The notes beneath the pieces were generated by a model that was not told the DNA's origin, did no database searches, and saw only the letters and a list, made by a program, of their open reading frames with translations. Shown here piece by piece: positions 52,158 through 61,138 of a stretch of DNA of 64,000 nt. Each line of letters opens with the position of its first letter. The first letter of the stretch is position 1. Location of the stretch: positions 1 to 64,000 of the forward strand of contig NZ_MYFN02000017.1 in assembly GCF_004514425.2 (NCBI RefSeq), read 5' to 3'. Position numbers and translations under genes: made by a program. The stretch is from Shinella sumterensis. GTDB lineage: Bacteria; Pseudomonadota; Alphaproteobacteria; Rhizobiales; Rhizobiaceae.

Positions 52158-52768
52158 CGAAGCTCTCCGAAACGCCGCTGATCCACCCGACGGCGATCGT
52201 CTCCGATACGATGCTTGGCCGTTACACGGAAGTTTCCGAGAACTGCCGCATCAGCGAGGCCGAAATCGGCGACTATTCCTATATCATGGAGAGCGGCTCG
52301 GTCTGGTGCGCGACGATCGGCAAGTTCGTCAACATCGCCGCCTGCGTGCGCATCAACGCGACGAACCATCCGATGTGGCGCGCGACGCTGCATCACTTCA
52401 CCTACCGCGCCAACGATTACTGGCCCGATGCCGACCAGGAGGCGGATTTCTTCGCGCAACGACGCGAGCATCGGGTCGCGATTGGGCACGATGTCTGGAT
52501 TGGCCACGGTTCGACCATCCTGCCGGGCGTTACGATCGGCAACGGCGCGGTCGTGGGATCGGGTGCGGTCGTCACCAAAGACGTCGAACCCTATACCATC
52601 GTCGGCGGTGTCGCGGCGAAAGTCATTCGCGAGCGCTTCCCGCGAAGTATCGCCGATCGCATGGAAAAACTGGCGTGGTGGGACTGGGATCATGCCCGGC
52701 TGCGCAGCGCGCTCGATGACTTTCGCAAACTTGAGGCAGAAGCCTTCCTTTCCCGCTACGGCGGGTGA
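52154..52768 (+). CDS. phosphonate-operon hexapeptide-repeat acetyltransferase
   Basis: A 204-residue left-handed beta-helix transferase related to xenobiotic/chloramphenicol acetyltransferases. Hexapeptide repeats begin near residue 15 (IHPTAIVSDTMLGRY, ISEAEIGDYSYI, GNGAVVGSGAVVTKDV) and a loop with the conserved active-site His lies at NATNHPMWR. This subfamily is specific to phn operons. It probably acetylates an aminophosphonate or an intermediate, a role played by the unrelated PhnO in E. coli. Last gene of the phnG-led unit; no terminator is evident after it. Confidence 0.85.
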   Translation: MTKLSETPLIHPTAIVSDTMLGRYTEVSENCRISEAEIGDYSYIMESGSVWCATIGKFVNIAACVRINATNHPMWRATLHHFTYRANDYWPDADQEADFFAQRREHRVAIGHDVWIGHGSTILPGVTIGNGAVVGSGAVVTKDVEPYTIVGGVAAKVIRERFPRSIADRMEKLAWWDWDHARLRSALDDFRKLEAEAFLSRYGG

Positions 52769-52817
52769 GAAGACGTACCGCAACGCCTGAAAACCAGGCC
52801 TGTGGACTGTTATTTTT

Positions 52818-52835
52818 CCGACATGGAACTGACAT
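52818..52835 (+). promoter_or_regulatory. second Pho box, upstream of phnC
   Basis: CCGACAT-GGAA-CTGACAT: a 7-4-7 pair matching the CTGTCAT repeat at 5 and 6 of 7 positions, 87 nt before phnC in the 153-nt gap. Weaker than the phnG box but same geometry, so phnCDE probably has its own Pho-controlled promoter. Confidence 0.5.
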
Positions 52836-52921
52836 GGCCCCTTCATCAACGACGTTTAGAGCCAGTCCCGAAAGCGACAGGACCCAAGCCCGGGCGCCGA
52901 ACGAAGGAAGAGGGAGCTGCC

Positions 52922-53782
52922 ATGTTCCGACTGAAGAATGTCACCCGCCGTTTCGGCGAGCGCGTTGCCGTCGACAACGTGACGTTCGATATCCCGCAGG
53001 GCCAGATGGTCGGCGTCATCGGCCGTTCGGGCGCCGGCAAGTCGACCATGCTGCGCATGATCAACCGCCTTGCCGATCCGAGCGAGGGCACGATCCATTT
53101 CAACGATATCGAGGTGTCGTCACTGCGCGGCCCGGCGTTGCGCAACTGGCAGCGCGACTGCGCGATGATCTTCCAGCAGTTCAACCTCGTGCCGCGCCTG
53201 GATGTACTGACCAATGTCATGCTCGGCCGCCTCAACCATCGTTCGACCATCCTCAGCCTGCTGAGCATCTTCAGCAACGACGAGCGCATCATGGCAATTG
53301 CCGCGCTGGAACGGCTCGGCATCGAGCAGACGGCGCTCCAGCCCGCGGGCACGCTGTCGGGCGGCCAGCAGCAGCGCGTGGCGATTGCCCGCGCGCTGAT
53401 GCAGAACCCCAAGATGCTGCTTGCCGACGAGCCCATTGCCTCGCTCGACCCGCTGAACGCCAAGATCGTGATGGATGCGCTGCGCGACATCAACGAGCGC
53501 GAGGGCATCACCGTGGTCACCAACCTGCACACCCTCGATACGGCGCGCGCCTATTGCGAGCGCATCATCGGCATGTCGGGCGGCCGGGTGGTCTTCGACG
53601 GCCCGTCGCGGGAGCTGGACGCCGAGGCGGTGCGCACGATCTACGGCACGGGTTCAGATGGCGCGGAGATCGACGAGAGGGTCACGTCCACTGCCATTCG
53701 CAATCCTGCCCGGCAGGACAACGAACCCGACAACGACAAGGAATCCGCCAGCCCCACACCGCTGGCACTGGCCGGTCTCTGA
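52922..53782 (+). CDS. phnC: phosphonate ABC transporter ATP-binding protein PhnC
   Basis: A 286-residue ATPase with Walker [10 protein letters not shown], signature [15 protein letters not shown], Walker [13 protein letters not shown] and H-loop TNLHT. ATG 52922 ([13 protein letters not shown]) is chosen: it has GAGGGAG upstream, while the longer frame would start over the Pho box. It energises uptake of phosphonates through PhnE1/PhnE2. The C-terminal 30 residues beyond the ATPase core are hydrophilic and unconserved. Confidence 0.94.
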   Translation: MFRLKNVTRRFGERVAVDNVTFDIPQGQMVGVIGRSGAGKSTMLRMINRLADPSEGTIHFNDIEVSSLRGPALRNWQRDCAMIFQQFNLVPRLDVLTNVMLGRLNHRSTILSLLSIFSNDERIMAIAALERLGIEQTALQPAGTLSGGQQQRVAIARALMQNPKMLLADEPIASLDPLNAKIVMDALRDINEREGITVVTNLHTLDTARAYCERIIGMSGGRVVFDGPSRELDAEAVRTIYGTGSDGAEIDERVTSTAIRNPARQDNEPDNDKESASPTPLALAGL

Positions 53783-53866
53783 CCCGCCGGGATCGAACGC
53801 CCGCGTCAAGGGCAACACAGACCGACAGGATTCGACTGCCGGCGAGGCCGGCAAAAGGAGAACGCA

Positions 53867-54772
53867 ATGTTGAAGAAAGCTCTGCTCGCCGCCGTCGCAA
53901 TCGCCGTGACGGCCGGTTCCGCCATGGCCCAGGACGTCAAGGTCCTGCGCATCGGTCTCGACGGCTCGGAAAACGAAGCCGACCAGATCCGCAACACCCA
54001 GTGCGTTGCCGACGGCCTGAAGGCCGCGACCGGCGTGCCGGAAGTCCAGATCTTCCCGTCGCCGGACTATAACGGCGTCATCCAGGGCCTGCTCGGCGGC
54101 ACGATCGACATCGCCTCGATGGGCGCTTCGTCCTACGCCGCCATCTACCTTCAGGACCCGAAGGCTGTCGACCCGATCCTGACCTACACGCAGTCGGACG
54201 GCTCCAGCGGCTATTACTCCATCATGGTCGCCCGCAAGGATTCCGGCATCAAGACGCTGGCCGACGCCAAGGGCAAGAAGATCGGCTTCGCCGACCCGGA
54301 TTCGACCTCGGGCTACCTCGTTCCGAGCGTGACGCTGCCGAAGGAAATCGGTATGCCGGTCAAGGAATACTTCTCTGAAACCGGCTTTGGCGGCGGCCAC
54401 GAGAACCTCGTTCTCGCCGTTCTCGATGGCAAGTTCGATGTCGGCACGACCTTCGGTTCGGGCGTCGGCAAGTGGGAAGAGGGGTATACGGGCGGCAACC
54501 TCTACCAGATGGTCAACAAGGGCAACCTCGACATGGACGACATCGTCGAGGTCTGGAAGTCGCCGCTGATCCCGAACGGCCCGCTGATGGTGTCCAACAA
54601 GCTGCCGGAAGACATGCGCGCCAAGGTCGAGCAGTATTTCTTCGAGCTGCCGAAGAAGGACCTGGCCTGCTTCCAGTCCTACACGCAGGGCGCCAACAAG
54701 GACTACATCAAGGTCGACCAGTCGTTCTACCAGACGATCATCGACGCCCGTAAGTCCGTCATCGGCGGCTGA
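53867..54772 (+). CDS. phnD: phosphonate ABC transporter substrate-binding protein PhnD
   Basis: A 301-residue periplasmic binding protein with a Sec signal peptide (LLAAVAIAVTAGSAMA, cleavage after residue 21). Ligand-loop motifs GGTIDIASMGASSYAA, SDGSSGYYSIMVARKDSG and DPDSTSGYLVPS are typical of PhnD. AAAGGAG precedes ATG 53867. A perfect hairpin follows the stop. Confidence 0.95.
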   Translation: MLKKALLAAVAIAVTAGSAMAQDVKVLRIGLDGSENEADQIRNTQCVADGLKAATGVPEVQIFPSPDYNGVIQGLLGGTIDIASMGASSYAAIYLQDPKAVDPILTYTQSDGSSGYYSIMVARKDSGIKTLADAKGKKIGFADPDSTSGYLVPSVTLPKEIGMPVKEYFSETGFGGGHENLVLAVLDGKFDVGTTFGSGVGKWEEGYTGGNLYQMVNKGNLDMDDIVEVWKSPLIPNGPLMVSNKLPEDMRAKVEQYFFELPKKDLACFQSYTQGANKDYIKVDQSFYQTIIDARKSVIGG

Positions 54773-54785
54773 TCGCCAACATGTT

Positions 54786-54813
54786 GTGGGTGGCGTCTTC
54801 AGACGCCACCCAC
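54786..54813 (+). other. perfect hairpin between phnD and phnE1
   Basis: 13-bp perfect stem GTGGGTGGCGTCT / AGACGCCACCCAC around a 2-nt centre, 13 nt after the phnD stop, with no T run. It probably protects phnD mRNA and dampens transcription into the permease genes. Confidence 0.65.
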
Positions 54814-54831
54814 CCCACAGGAGGAAGCGGC

Positions 54832-55812
54832 ATGGCGTCCGGCACGGCTGAAAACACGATGAACGGTCTTGGACCGTCCGCCGCCGCGGTGATGCGGCAC
54901 TACCAGCAGCAGCTGCGCACGCGGCGGATCTATACCGTCCTCGCGATCGTCGTTTTCCTCGTCGCGCTGTGGGCGTCGCTCGATTTCGCCAACAGCGCGA
55001 ATTCCGGCAAGTTCTTCGAACGCCTGCCGTACGTTTTCGATTTCATCCGCAATTTCGTGCCCGACAGCCCGATGGAAATCGTGCGTGCGATGTTCGACCT
55101 GCCGTCGCCCTATGCCGACGGGTCACTGCGCTACGACTATACGTCCGAGCGGGTCTACATCACGGATGGCTTCTATATCCCGCATTTCATCTACCAGTTG
55201 ATCATCACCGTGAACATTGCGCTGATCGCCACGATCATCGGCTTCGTGCTGGCCTTCCTGCTCTGCTTCTTCGCCTCGACCAATCTCGTCGGCGCGGGCG
55301 CCACGCGCTGGGTCGTACGCCGGATCATGGAGATCATGCGCGCCTTTCCGGAAATCGTGGTCGCCGGCCTCCTGACCGCCATCCTGTCCATCGGGCCGAT
55401 TGCCGCAATCGTGGCGATCACCATCCACACGATCGGCGCGCTCGGAAAGCTGTTCTTCGAGGTCGTGGAGAACGTCGATATGCGACCCGACGAGGGGCTG
55501 CGCGCCACCGGCGCGCGCTGGGTCGAGCGCGTGCGTTATGCCATCGTTCCCCAGGTCCTGCCGAATTTCGTGTCCTACACGCTGCTGCGTGCCGAGATCA
55601 ATGTGCGGGCCTCGACGATCATCGGCGCCGTCGGGGGTGGCGGCATCGGCGAGGTGTTCCGCCTGGCCATCGGCCGCGACCACGCCGCCAAGACCTATGC
55701 GATCGTCATCCTCCTGCTCGTCACCATCATCGCGGTCGACCAGTTTTCGTCGTGGCTGCGCCGGCGCCTGATCGGCCAGCAGTTCCTCGACGCCGCACGG
55801 GGAGCCGTCTGA
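54832..55812 (+). CDS. phnE: phosphonate ABC transporter permease PhnE1
   Basis: A 326-residue permease with an N-terminal membrane segment (about 32-52) and a binding-protein-dependent transport domain with about 5 more segments. The EAA-type loop is EGLRATGARWVERVRYAIVP, and the end AGGGG-IGEV region (IIGAVGGGGIGEVFRLA) is typical of PhnE. AGGAGG supports ATG 54832; the frame opens 17 residues earlier, inside the hairpin. Its stop overlaps phnE2 by 1 nt. Confidence 0.93.
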   Translation: MASGTAENTMNGLGPSAAAVMRHYQQQLRTRRIYTVLAIVVFLVALWASLDFANSANSGKFFERLPYVFDFIRNFVPDSPMEIVRAMFDLPSPYADGSLRYDYTSERVYITDGFYIPHFIYQLIITVNIALIATIIGFVLAFLLCFFASTNLVGAGATRWVVRRIMEIMRAFPEIVVAGLLTAILSIGPIAAIVAITIHTIGALGKLFFEVVENVDMRPDEGLRATGARWVERVRYAIVPQVLPNFVSYTLLRAEINVRASTIIGAVGGGGIGEVFRLAIGRDHAAKTYAIVILLLVTIIAVDQFSSWLRRRLIGQQFLDAARGAV

Positions 55813-57158
55813 TGTCGCCGACCATGATCCACGCCGCCGAGCGCGATCGGCTTCTGGCCTCCTATCCCGATGTCTTCCGGCGCAGCTTCTGGCAGCGTTG
55901 GGGACTGGCGCTGTGTGCCGGCGTTACCGTCCTCTATCTCGCCGTCTGCTTTGTTGCCTTCAATGTCGGCCCCGCGTTCATGCAGGGGCGCTGGGACCGT
56001 GCCGCCATCTATGTCCAGGACTGGTATTCCTGGCGCGCGCAACCGCGCCTGCGTTTCGTCGATGACGCCGTCGTGCCGCAATGGTCGAGCCGCCGGCAAT
56101 ATCCTGAGGGTGCTGATATCGATTGGCTGCGCCCGATGGCGAATGGTGGCTATAGCGTGATTTACGACGGTGAAGGGAACCGGCTGGACGTCCATCCCGA
56201 TCGCGTCGATATCTTTGTCGACGGAGCATCCTATCCGGTCGACATCACCGCGGAGGGTGTGGAGCCGCCGGAGGGCGCGCCTGCGGGCGTTGTTTTCGAC
56301 GGCACGAAGGTCATGGTCGATTATGGCTTCGAGGGCAGTGCCGAGATCCGCGGATCGCAGGTCTATGTCCAGCGCCGGTTCCTCGGCTGGGCGAACTTCT
56401 TCTTCGATATCCGTTCGCCCTTCTGGGGGAAATCGTTCGGCGAGATCGCGAACCTCGCGCTCCTGGCCGAGCGCGTCGATCCGGATCGTTCGAACGTGCG
56501 CCATATGGTCGATGACTTCCTGGGCAATAGCGCCTGGCAGCATGCCGATATCCTGTCCAAGCTGCTCCAGACACTGGTCATGGCTTTCGTCGGCACGCTT
56601 CTCGGCACGCTGTTTGCCCTGCCGCTCGCCTTCATTGCCGCCCGCAACATCACGCTGAACCGCGCCGCGAACTGGGGCATGAAGCGGCTCTTCGATTTCC
56701 TGCGGTCGATCGACATGCTGATCTGGGCGCTGTTCTTCACGCGCGGTTTCGGCCCCGGACCGATCCCCGGTATCGCCGCGATCTTCTTCACGGACACGGG
56801 CGCGCTTGGTAAGGTCTATGCCGAGGCGCTGGAGAATGTCGATGAAAAGCAGCGCGAGGGGGTGAAGTCCGTCGGGGCATCGTCCGTGACCGTCAACCGG
56901 TTCGGTGTGCTGCCGCAGGTCCTGCCGGTCTTCGTCTCGCAGTCGCTTTACTTCTGGGAATCGAACACCCGGTCCGCGACGATCATCGGCGCGGTCGGCG
57001 CCGGCGGCATCGGCCTGAAGCTCCTGGAGGCGATGGGTACGAATGCCGATTGGGACAAGGTGGCCTATATGGTGGTGCTGATCCTCATCGTGGTCTTTGT
57101 GTTCGATGGAATTTCGAATGCGCTAAGGTCGCGATTGATCGGAAAGCCGATGCATTGA
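55812..57158 (+). CDS. phnE: phosphonate ABC transporter permease PhnE2
   Basis: A 448-residue permease, about 120 residues longer than PhnE1. The extra part (about 50-210) is a hydrophilic, presumably periplasmic insertion between TM1 (about 32-50) and the transport domain. The domain itself has TLVMAFVGTLLGTLFALPLA, EGVKSVGASSVTVNRFGVLP and IIGAVGAGGIGLKLLEAM. With PhnE1 it should form a heterodimeric channel, as in rhizobial phn loci. ATG 55812 is in the TGATG junction with phnE1; the longer frame upstream is only the shifted frame of phnE1. Confidence 0.92.
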   Translation: MSPTMIHAAERDRLLASYPDVFRRSFWQRWGLALCAGVTVLYLAVCFVAFNVGPAFMQGRWDRAAIYVQDWYSWRAQPRLRFVDDAVVPQWSSRRQYPEGADIDWLRPMANGGYSVIYDGEGNRLDVHPDRVDIFVDGASYPVDITAEGVEPPEGAPAGVVFDGTKVMVDYGFEGSAEIRGSQVYVQRRFLGWANFFFDIRSPFWGKSFGEIANLALLAERVDPDRSNVRHMVDDFLGNSAWQHADILSKLLQTLVMAFVGTLLGTLFALPLAFIAARNITLNRAANWGMKRLFDFLRSIDMLIWALFFTRGFGPGPIPGIAAIFFTDTGALGKVYAEALENVDEKQREGVKSVGASSVTVNRFGVLPQVLPVFVSQSLYFWESNTRSATIIGAVGAGGIGLKLLEAMGTNADWDKVAYMVVLILIVVFVFDGISNALRSRLIGKPMH

Positions 57159-57163
57159 TGGCA

Positions 57164-57224
57164 TGGCGGCATGATGCTGCCACAGGAATGCTTTCATGAT
57201 CCGGCGTCGCCTTCGCGGGCGACG
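57164..57224 (+). other. two hairpins in the phnE2 / DUF1045 gap
   Basis: TGGCGGCAT-G-ATGCTGCCA (57164-57182, 8 of 9 paired) directly after the phnE2 stop, and CGTCGCC-TTCGCG-GGCGACG (57205-57224, 7 bp perfect). Neither has a T run. They may end or process the transporter transcript before the DUF1045-phnM-phnN genes. Confidence 0.45.
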
Positions 57225-57250
57225 TCGAACGAGTTCACAGGAATGAGCCT

Positions 57251-57958
57251 TTGCGATACGCCCTTTACTTCACCCCGCCCGCCAGCGATCCTCTGACCCT
57301 TGCCGCCCAGCGCTGGCTCGGACGCAACGCCTTTACCGGTGCTGCGCTGGAGCAGCCGGCGATCGGCAATTTCGAGGCGTCGGCGGTCGCGGGGCTGACG
57401 GCAGACCCGCGCCGTTACGGTTTCCATGCCACCCTGAAGGCGCCGTTCGCATTGGCCGAAGGCCGCAGCGAAGCCGAGCTTGTCGCCGAAATCGGCCGCT
57501 TCGTTTGCGAGATGGAAGCCTTCGACATTCCCGAGCTCGTGGTCGGGCGCCTCGGTTCCTTCTTCGCGCTGGTACCCGGCGATCATTGCGAGCCACTGCA
57601 AAGTTTCGCCGGCGACGTGGTCAGGCGCTTCGAGCGTTTCCGCGCCCCGCTGACCTCGGCCGATATCGCGCGCCGCAAGCCGGATGAACTGGGCGCCGCC
57701 GAGCGGCAAAATCTGGTGCAGTGGGGTTATCCCTACGTCTTTGACGAATTCCGCTTCCACATGACGCTGACAGGCCGCGTGCCGCTTGAGAGCCGTGACG
57801 CCGTCGAAGCCGCCCTTCTCGATCATTTCGCCGATTTCCATGGTCGTCCGCTGACGCTCGGCGGGCTGGCGCTCTTCCGGGAGCCGTCGCGCGGCGCCGA
57901 TTTCACCGTTCATTCGCTCTTCCCGCTGGGTGGGGCCGCCAACAGAAAGACTGCATGA
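57251..57958 (+). CDS. DUF1045 phosphonate-operon protein, 2H phosphoesterase-like
   Basis: A 235-residue protein of the family found only in phn operons. Two H-x-T-L motifs, GFHATLKAPF (about residues 57-66) and FHMTLTGR (about 173-180), are the signature of 2H phosphoesterases, which open cyclic phosphates. The only in-frame start at the conserved N-terminus (RYALYFTPP) is TTG 57251, with AGGAA upstream; the nearby ATG 57243 is out of frame. Stop and phnM start overlap by 4 nt. Inferred role: hydrolysis of ribose 1,2-cyclic phosphate 5-phosphate, the PhnP step, since no PhnP is seen. Confidence 0.85.
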   Translation: MRYALYFTPPASDPLTLAAQRWLGRNAFTGAALEQPAIGNFEASAVAGLTADPRRYGFHATLKAPFALAEGRSEAELVAEIGRFVCEMEAFDIPELVVGRLGSFFALVPGDHCEPLQSFAGDVVRRFERFRAPLTSADIARRKPDELGAAERQNLVQWGYPYVFDEFRFHMTLTGRVPLESRDAVEAALLDHFADFHGRPLTLGGLALFREPSRGADFTVHSLFPLGGAANRKTA

Positions 57959-59100
57959 AGATGACCCGCGAAACTATTCTTTCCAATGCAAAAATCGTGC
58001 TTGAGGACCGGGTTCTGGACGGCACGCTCGTTCTGCGCGACGGCCTCATCGTCGATATCGCCGAGGGGGTGTCTGCTGCCGGTGAGGACATGGAAGGCGA
58101 TTTCCTCATTCCCGGTCTCGTCGAGCTGCACACCGACCATCTCGAAGCGCATTACTCGCCGCGCCCGGGCGTTCGCTGGGGCAAGACCGCGGCGATCCAG
58201 TCGCATGATGCACAGGTCGTCACGTCAGGCATCACCACCGTCTTCGATTGCCTGCGCATGGGCTCGGATTCGGACGGCGGTTTCGAACAGGGCGAGATGC
58301 GCGCCATGGCCGATGCGCTTGCCGAGGCGCAGGCGGAAGATCGTCTTCGCGCGGAACACCTCATTCATCTGCGGTGTGAAGTTTCCACAGATAACGTATT
58401 GGATCATTATGCAGAATTCGAGGGCGACCCGATGGTCCGTCTCGTTTCCCTGATGGATCACGCGCCGGGCCAGCGGCAGTTCCAGACCATGGACCAGTAC
58501 GTTCTCTACTACCAGAAGAAGCGTGGCCTCTCGGATGCCGAGTTCGCCGAATTCTGCAAGCGGCAGCAGGAGCTTTCCGCGCGTTACGCCAAGCCGCACC
58601 GCGACGCCATCGCCGCATCCTGCGCCGCCCGCAACATCTCTGTCGCCAGCCATGACGACGCTACGCTGGAGCATGTCGAGGAAGCGATCGGCTACGGTAT
58701 CCGCCTGGCCGAGTTCCCGACCAGCGTCGAAGCGGCGAAGGCCTCGCATGGTGCGGGCATGAGCGTGCTCATGGGTGCGCCCAACATCGTGCGTGGCAAG
58801 TCCCATTCCGGCAACATCGCGGCGCGCGATCTGGCCCGGATGGGCGTGCTCGATGTTCTGTCCTCCGACTATGTGCCCTTCAGCCTGATGCATGCGCCCT
58901 TCATTCTGGCCGACGAGGTGGAGGGTATCGATCTTCCGACGGCGATTGCGATGGTCTCGACCACGCCTGCACGCACAGTTGGTCTCGATGACCGCGGTGC
59001 GATTGCCAAGGGCCTGCGCGCCGATATCGTGCGCGTGCGCCGGCCGGATGGCGTGCCGGTCGTCCGCTCGGTCTGGCGCCAGGGTCGCCGCGTGGCATGA
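57955..59100 (+). CDS. phnM: alpha-D-ribose 1-methylphosphonate 5-triphosphate diphosphatase PhnM
   Basis: A 381-residue amidohydrolase-superfamily enzyme that removes diphosphate from the ribose 1-phosphonate 5-triphosphate made by PhnGHIL. The metal site begins GLVELHTDHLEAH (His59, Asp61, His62), with further His in SVASHDDATLEHVEEA and the late Asp in VLSSDYVPFSLMHAP. Overlaps the DUF1045 gene and phnN by 4 nt each. Confidence 0.95.
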   Translation: MKMTRETILSNAKIVLEDRVLDGTLVLRDGLIVDIAEGVSAAGEDMEGDFLIPGLVELHTDHLEAHYSPRPGVRWGKTAAIQSHDAQVVTSGITTVFDCLRMGSDSDGGFEQGEMRAMADALAEAQAEDRLRAEHLIHLRCEVSTDNVLDHYAEFEGDPMVRLVSLMDHAPGQRQFQTMDQYVLYYQKKRGLSDAEFAEFCKRQQELSARYAKPHRDAIAASCAARNISVASHDDATLEHVEEAIGYGIRLAEFPTSVEAAKASHGAGMSVLMGAPNIVRGKSHSGNIAARDLARMGVLDVLSSDYVPFSLMHAPFILADEVEGIDLPTAIAMVSTTPARTVGLDDRGAIAKGLRADIVRVRRPDGVPVVRSVWRQGRRVA

Positions 59101-59693
59101 GCATGGAGGCGAAGTCGCATGCGCCGCGTGTCGCCGCTGGCACGATGGTGGTGGTCGTCGGCCCGAGCGGTGCCGGCAAGGACAGCGTGATGTCCTATGC
59201 CGCGCGGCATTTCGCTGGCGAGGCGCGCGTGCAGTTCGTGCGCCGCGTCATCACCCGGCCCGCCGATGCCGGCGGGGAGGCGCATGAGGCCATCGATGCC
59301 GCGGGTTTCGCACGGCGCAAATCCGAGGGCGGCTTCGCCGTGTCGTGGGAGGCCCATGACCTGTCCTACGGCATTCCCGCCGGGACGCTGGCCCAGCTGG
59401 AGAAGGGCGTGACGCTGATCGCCAACGGCAGCCGTTCCGCACTTCCGGCTTTCGCAGCTGCCTTTCCCCGCCTCACCGTCGTGCTGATCACGGCTCGCCC
59501 GGACATCCTTGCCGAACGGCTTGCCGCACGCGGTCGTGAGACCGCGGACGCAATCCGCAAGCGTCTCGACCGTGCAGTCCCCGAAATCGTGGTCGCCGCT
59601 AACACTATCGTCATCGACAACAGCGGCGCTCTGGAGGATGCCGGAGACGCGCTCGTGTCGCTTCTGTCCAAGACCCTGGCCGGGAACGGCTAG
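59097..59693 (+). CDS. phnN: ribose 1,5-bisphosphate phosphokinase PhnN
   Basis: A 198-residue guanylate-kinase-like P-loop kinase with Walker A VGPSGAGKDS (residues 21-30), RRVITRPADAGGEAHEA and LITARPDILAERLAARGRE. It converts ribose 1,5-bisphosphate to PRPP, the last step of the pathway. Last gene of the phn locus; its stop is only 1 nt from the stop of the convergent photolyase gene, so there is no room for a separate terminator. Confidence 0.94.
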   Translation: MSMEAKSHAPRVAAGTMVVVVGPSGAGKDSVMSYAARHFAGEARVQFVRRVITRPADAGGEAHEAIDAAGFARRKSEGGFAVSWEAHDLSYGIPAGTLAQLEKGVTLIANGSRSALPAFAAAFPRLTVVLITARPDILAERLAARGRETADAIRKRLDRAVPEIVVAANTIVIDNSGALEDAGDALVSLLSKTLAGNG

Positions 59694-59694
59694 G

Positions 59695-61137
59695 TCAGGC
59701 GTTCTTCAGGGATTTGTAGGCCGCCAATGCGCGTTCGCGCGCCTTGGCGTGGTCGACGATCGGCTTGGGATAGGTCGTGCCCAACTCGATCTTCGCCTTT
59801 TTCAGCACGTCGGCAGGCGCATCGAACGGTTTGTGGATAAAGGCCGCGTCGAGATGCTCCAGTTCCGGCACGAAGGCGCGGACATAGGTGCCGTCGGGGT
59901 CGAATTTCTCACCCTGCAGGATCGGATTGAAGATGCGGAAGAAGGGGGAGGCGTCGGCACCCGAGCCCGCGACCCATTGCCAGTTGGCCGGGTTCGATGC
60001 GGCGTCTGCGTCCACCAGCGTATCGCGAAACCACTTCTCGCCATGCCGCCAGTCGATCATCAGATGCTTGATGAGGAACGACGCCGTGATCATGCGGACC
60101 CGATTGTGCATCCAGCCATGCTTCCAGAGCTGGCGCATGCCGGCATCGACGATCGGGTAACCCGTCATGCCCTGTGTCCACAGGCGGAAATGCTTGCCTG
60201 CCTTCTCCCAGGGAAAGTCGTCGAAGCGCTCGTTCCAGTTCTTCTCGGCAAGGGCGGGAAAATGAAAATGCAGATGGTGGCAGAACTCGCGCCAGGCCAG
60301 TTCCTTGCGGAAGTGGATCACGTCGTCGGCAGGCGCCTTCAGGCCGCGCGTCGCATGCCAGATGCGGGCAGGGGAGATTTCACCGAGCGCCAGGTAGGGC
60401 GACATCCTGGACGTCGCGTCGAGCGCGGGATGGTCTCGATCCACCTTGTAGCCCGCAATGGCGCCGTCCACGAAGTCGTCCAGGCGTTCGCGTGCGGCTG
60501 CCTCGCCGGGCGCCCAGATGTCCTTGAAGGATGCCGCCCAGTCCGGTTTGACGGGCAGGAATTTCCAATCGTCGAGCATTTCGGACGGCGGCGCCTTCGT
60601 TGGGGCCTTGATGTGCTTCGGTGCCTCGATCGGTTCCGGCGGTTCGCCCTCGCGTTCGAGCGCCTTCCAGAATGGCGTATAGACGCGGTAGGGCTTCTTC
60701 TCGCCCGTCAGGAGGCGTGTCGGATCGTGCAGCAATTGTCCGGAGAAACTGTGCACGTCGAGGCCTTCGGCCTTGAACACGCGCTTTATCTCCTTGTCGA
60801 TGGAAATGCCGGCCGGATTATGCCTGCGGTTCCAGTAAAGCGTATCCGCACCCGTTTCCGGGACAAACTTGCGCAGAACACCGGCGGCCGCGCCGGACCG
60901 CAGTACGAGCGGCGAGCCGGCTTTTTCGAGGTCACGCGCAAGCGAGGCAAGCGCGTGATGCAGCCACCAGGCCTGGGCGGCACCCAGCGGCCCGGTGCCG
61001 GCGGCCTCCGGTTCGCGGATATAGAGAGGGATCACGGGGCGTCCCGTGTCGGCGGCCGCGGCAAGGGCGGCGTTGTCATCCAGTCGAAGGTCCTTGCGGA
61101 ACCATACGACGACGGGCGCTGCGGTCTTGTTGGTCAT
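59695..61137 (-). CDS. phrB: deoxyribodipyrimidine photolyase
   Basis: A 480-residue cryptochrome/photolyase-family flavoprotein that repairs UV cyclobutane dimers with blue light. N-terminal antenna domain (VVWFRKDLRLDDNAAL) and C-terminal FAD domain with TGYPIVDAGMRQLWKHGWMH, NRVRMITASFLIKHLMIDW, ASNPANWQWVAGSGAD and FRIFNPILQGEKFDPDG, the pattern of class I CPD photolyases. ATG 61137 is preceded by GAAAGG; a start 17 residues earlier would lie inside the YbaN-type gene. It follows that gene by 1 nt. Confidence 0.95.
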   Translation of the reverse strand: MTNKTAAPVVVWFRKDLRLDDNAALAAAADTGRPVIPLYIREPEAAGTGPLGAAQAWWLHHALASLARDLEKAGSPLVLRSGAAAGVLRKFVPETGADTLYWNRRHNPAGISIDKEIKRVFKAEGLDVHSFSGQLLHDPTRLLTGEKKPYRVYTPFWKALEREGEPPEPIEAPKHIKAPTKAPPSEMLDDWKFLPVKPDWAASFKDIWAPGEAAARERLDDFVDGAIAGYKVDRDHPALDATSRMSPYLALGEISPARIWHATRGLKAPADDVIHFRKELAWREFCHHLHFHFPALAEKNWNERFDDFPWEKAGKHFRLWTQGMTGYPIVDAGMRQLWKHGWMHNRVRMITASFLIKHLMIDWRHGEKWFRDTLVDADAASNPANWQWVAGSGADASPFFRIFNPILQGEKFDPDGTYVRAFVPELEHLDAAFIHKPFDAPADVLKKAKIELGTTYPKPIVDHAKARERALAAYKSLKNA

Positions 61138-61138
61138 C

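Noticed and set aside
54969-55811. N-terminal extension of phnE2 through phnE1
   Set aside because: It is Arg-rich shifted-frame translation of phnE1; the membrane protein starts at 55812.
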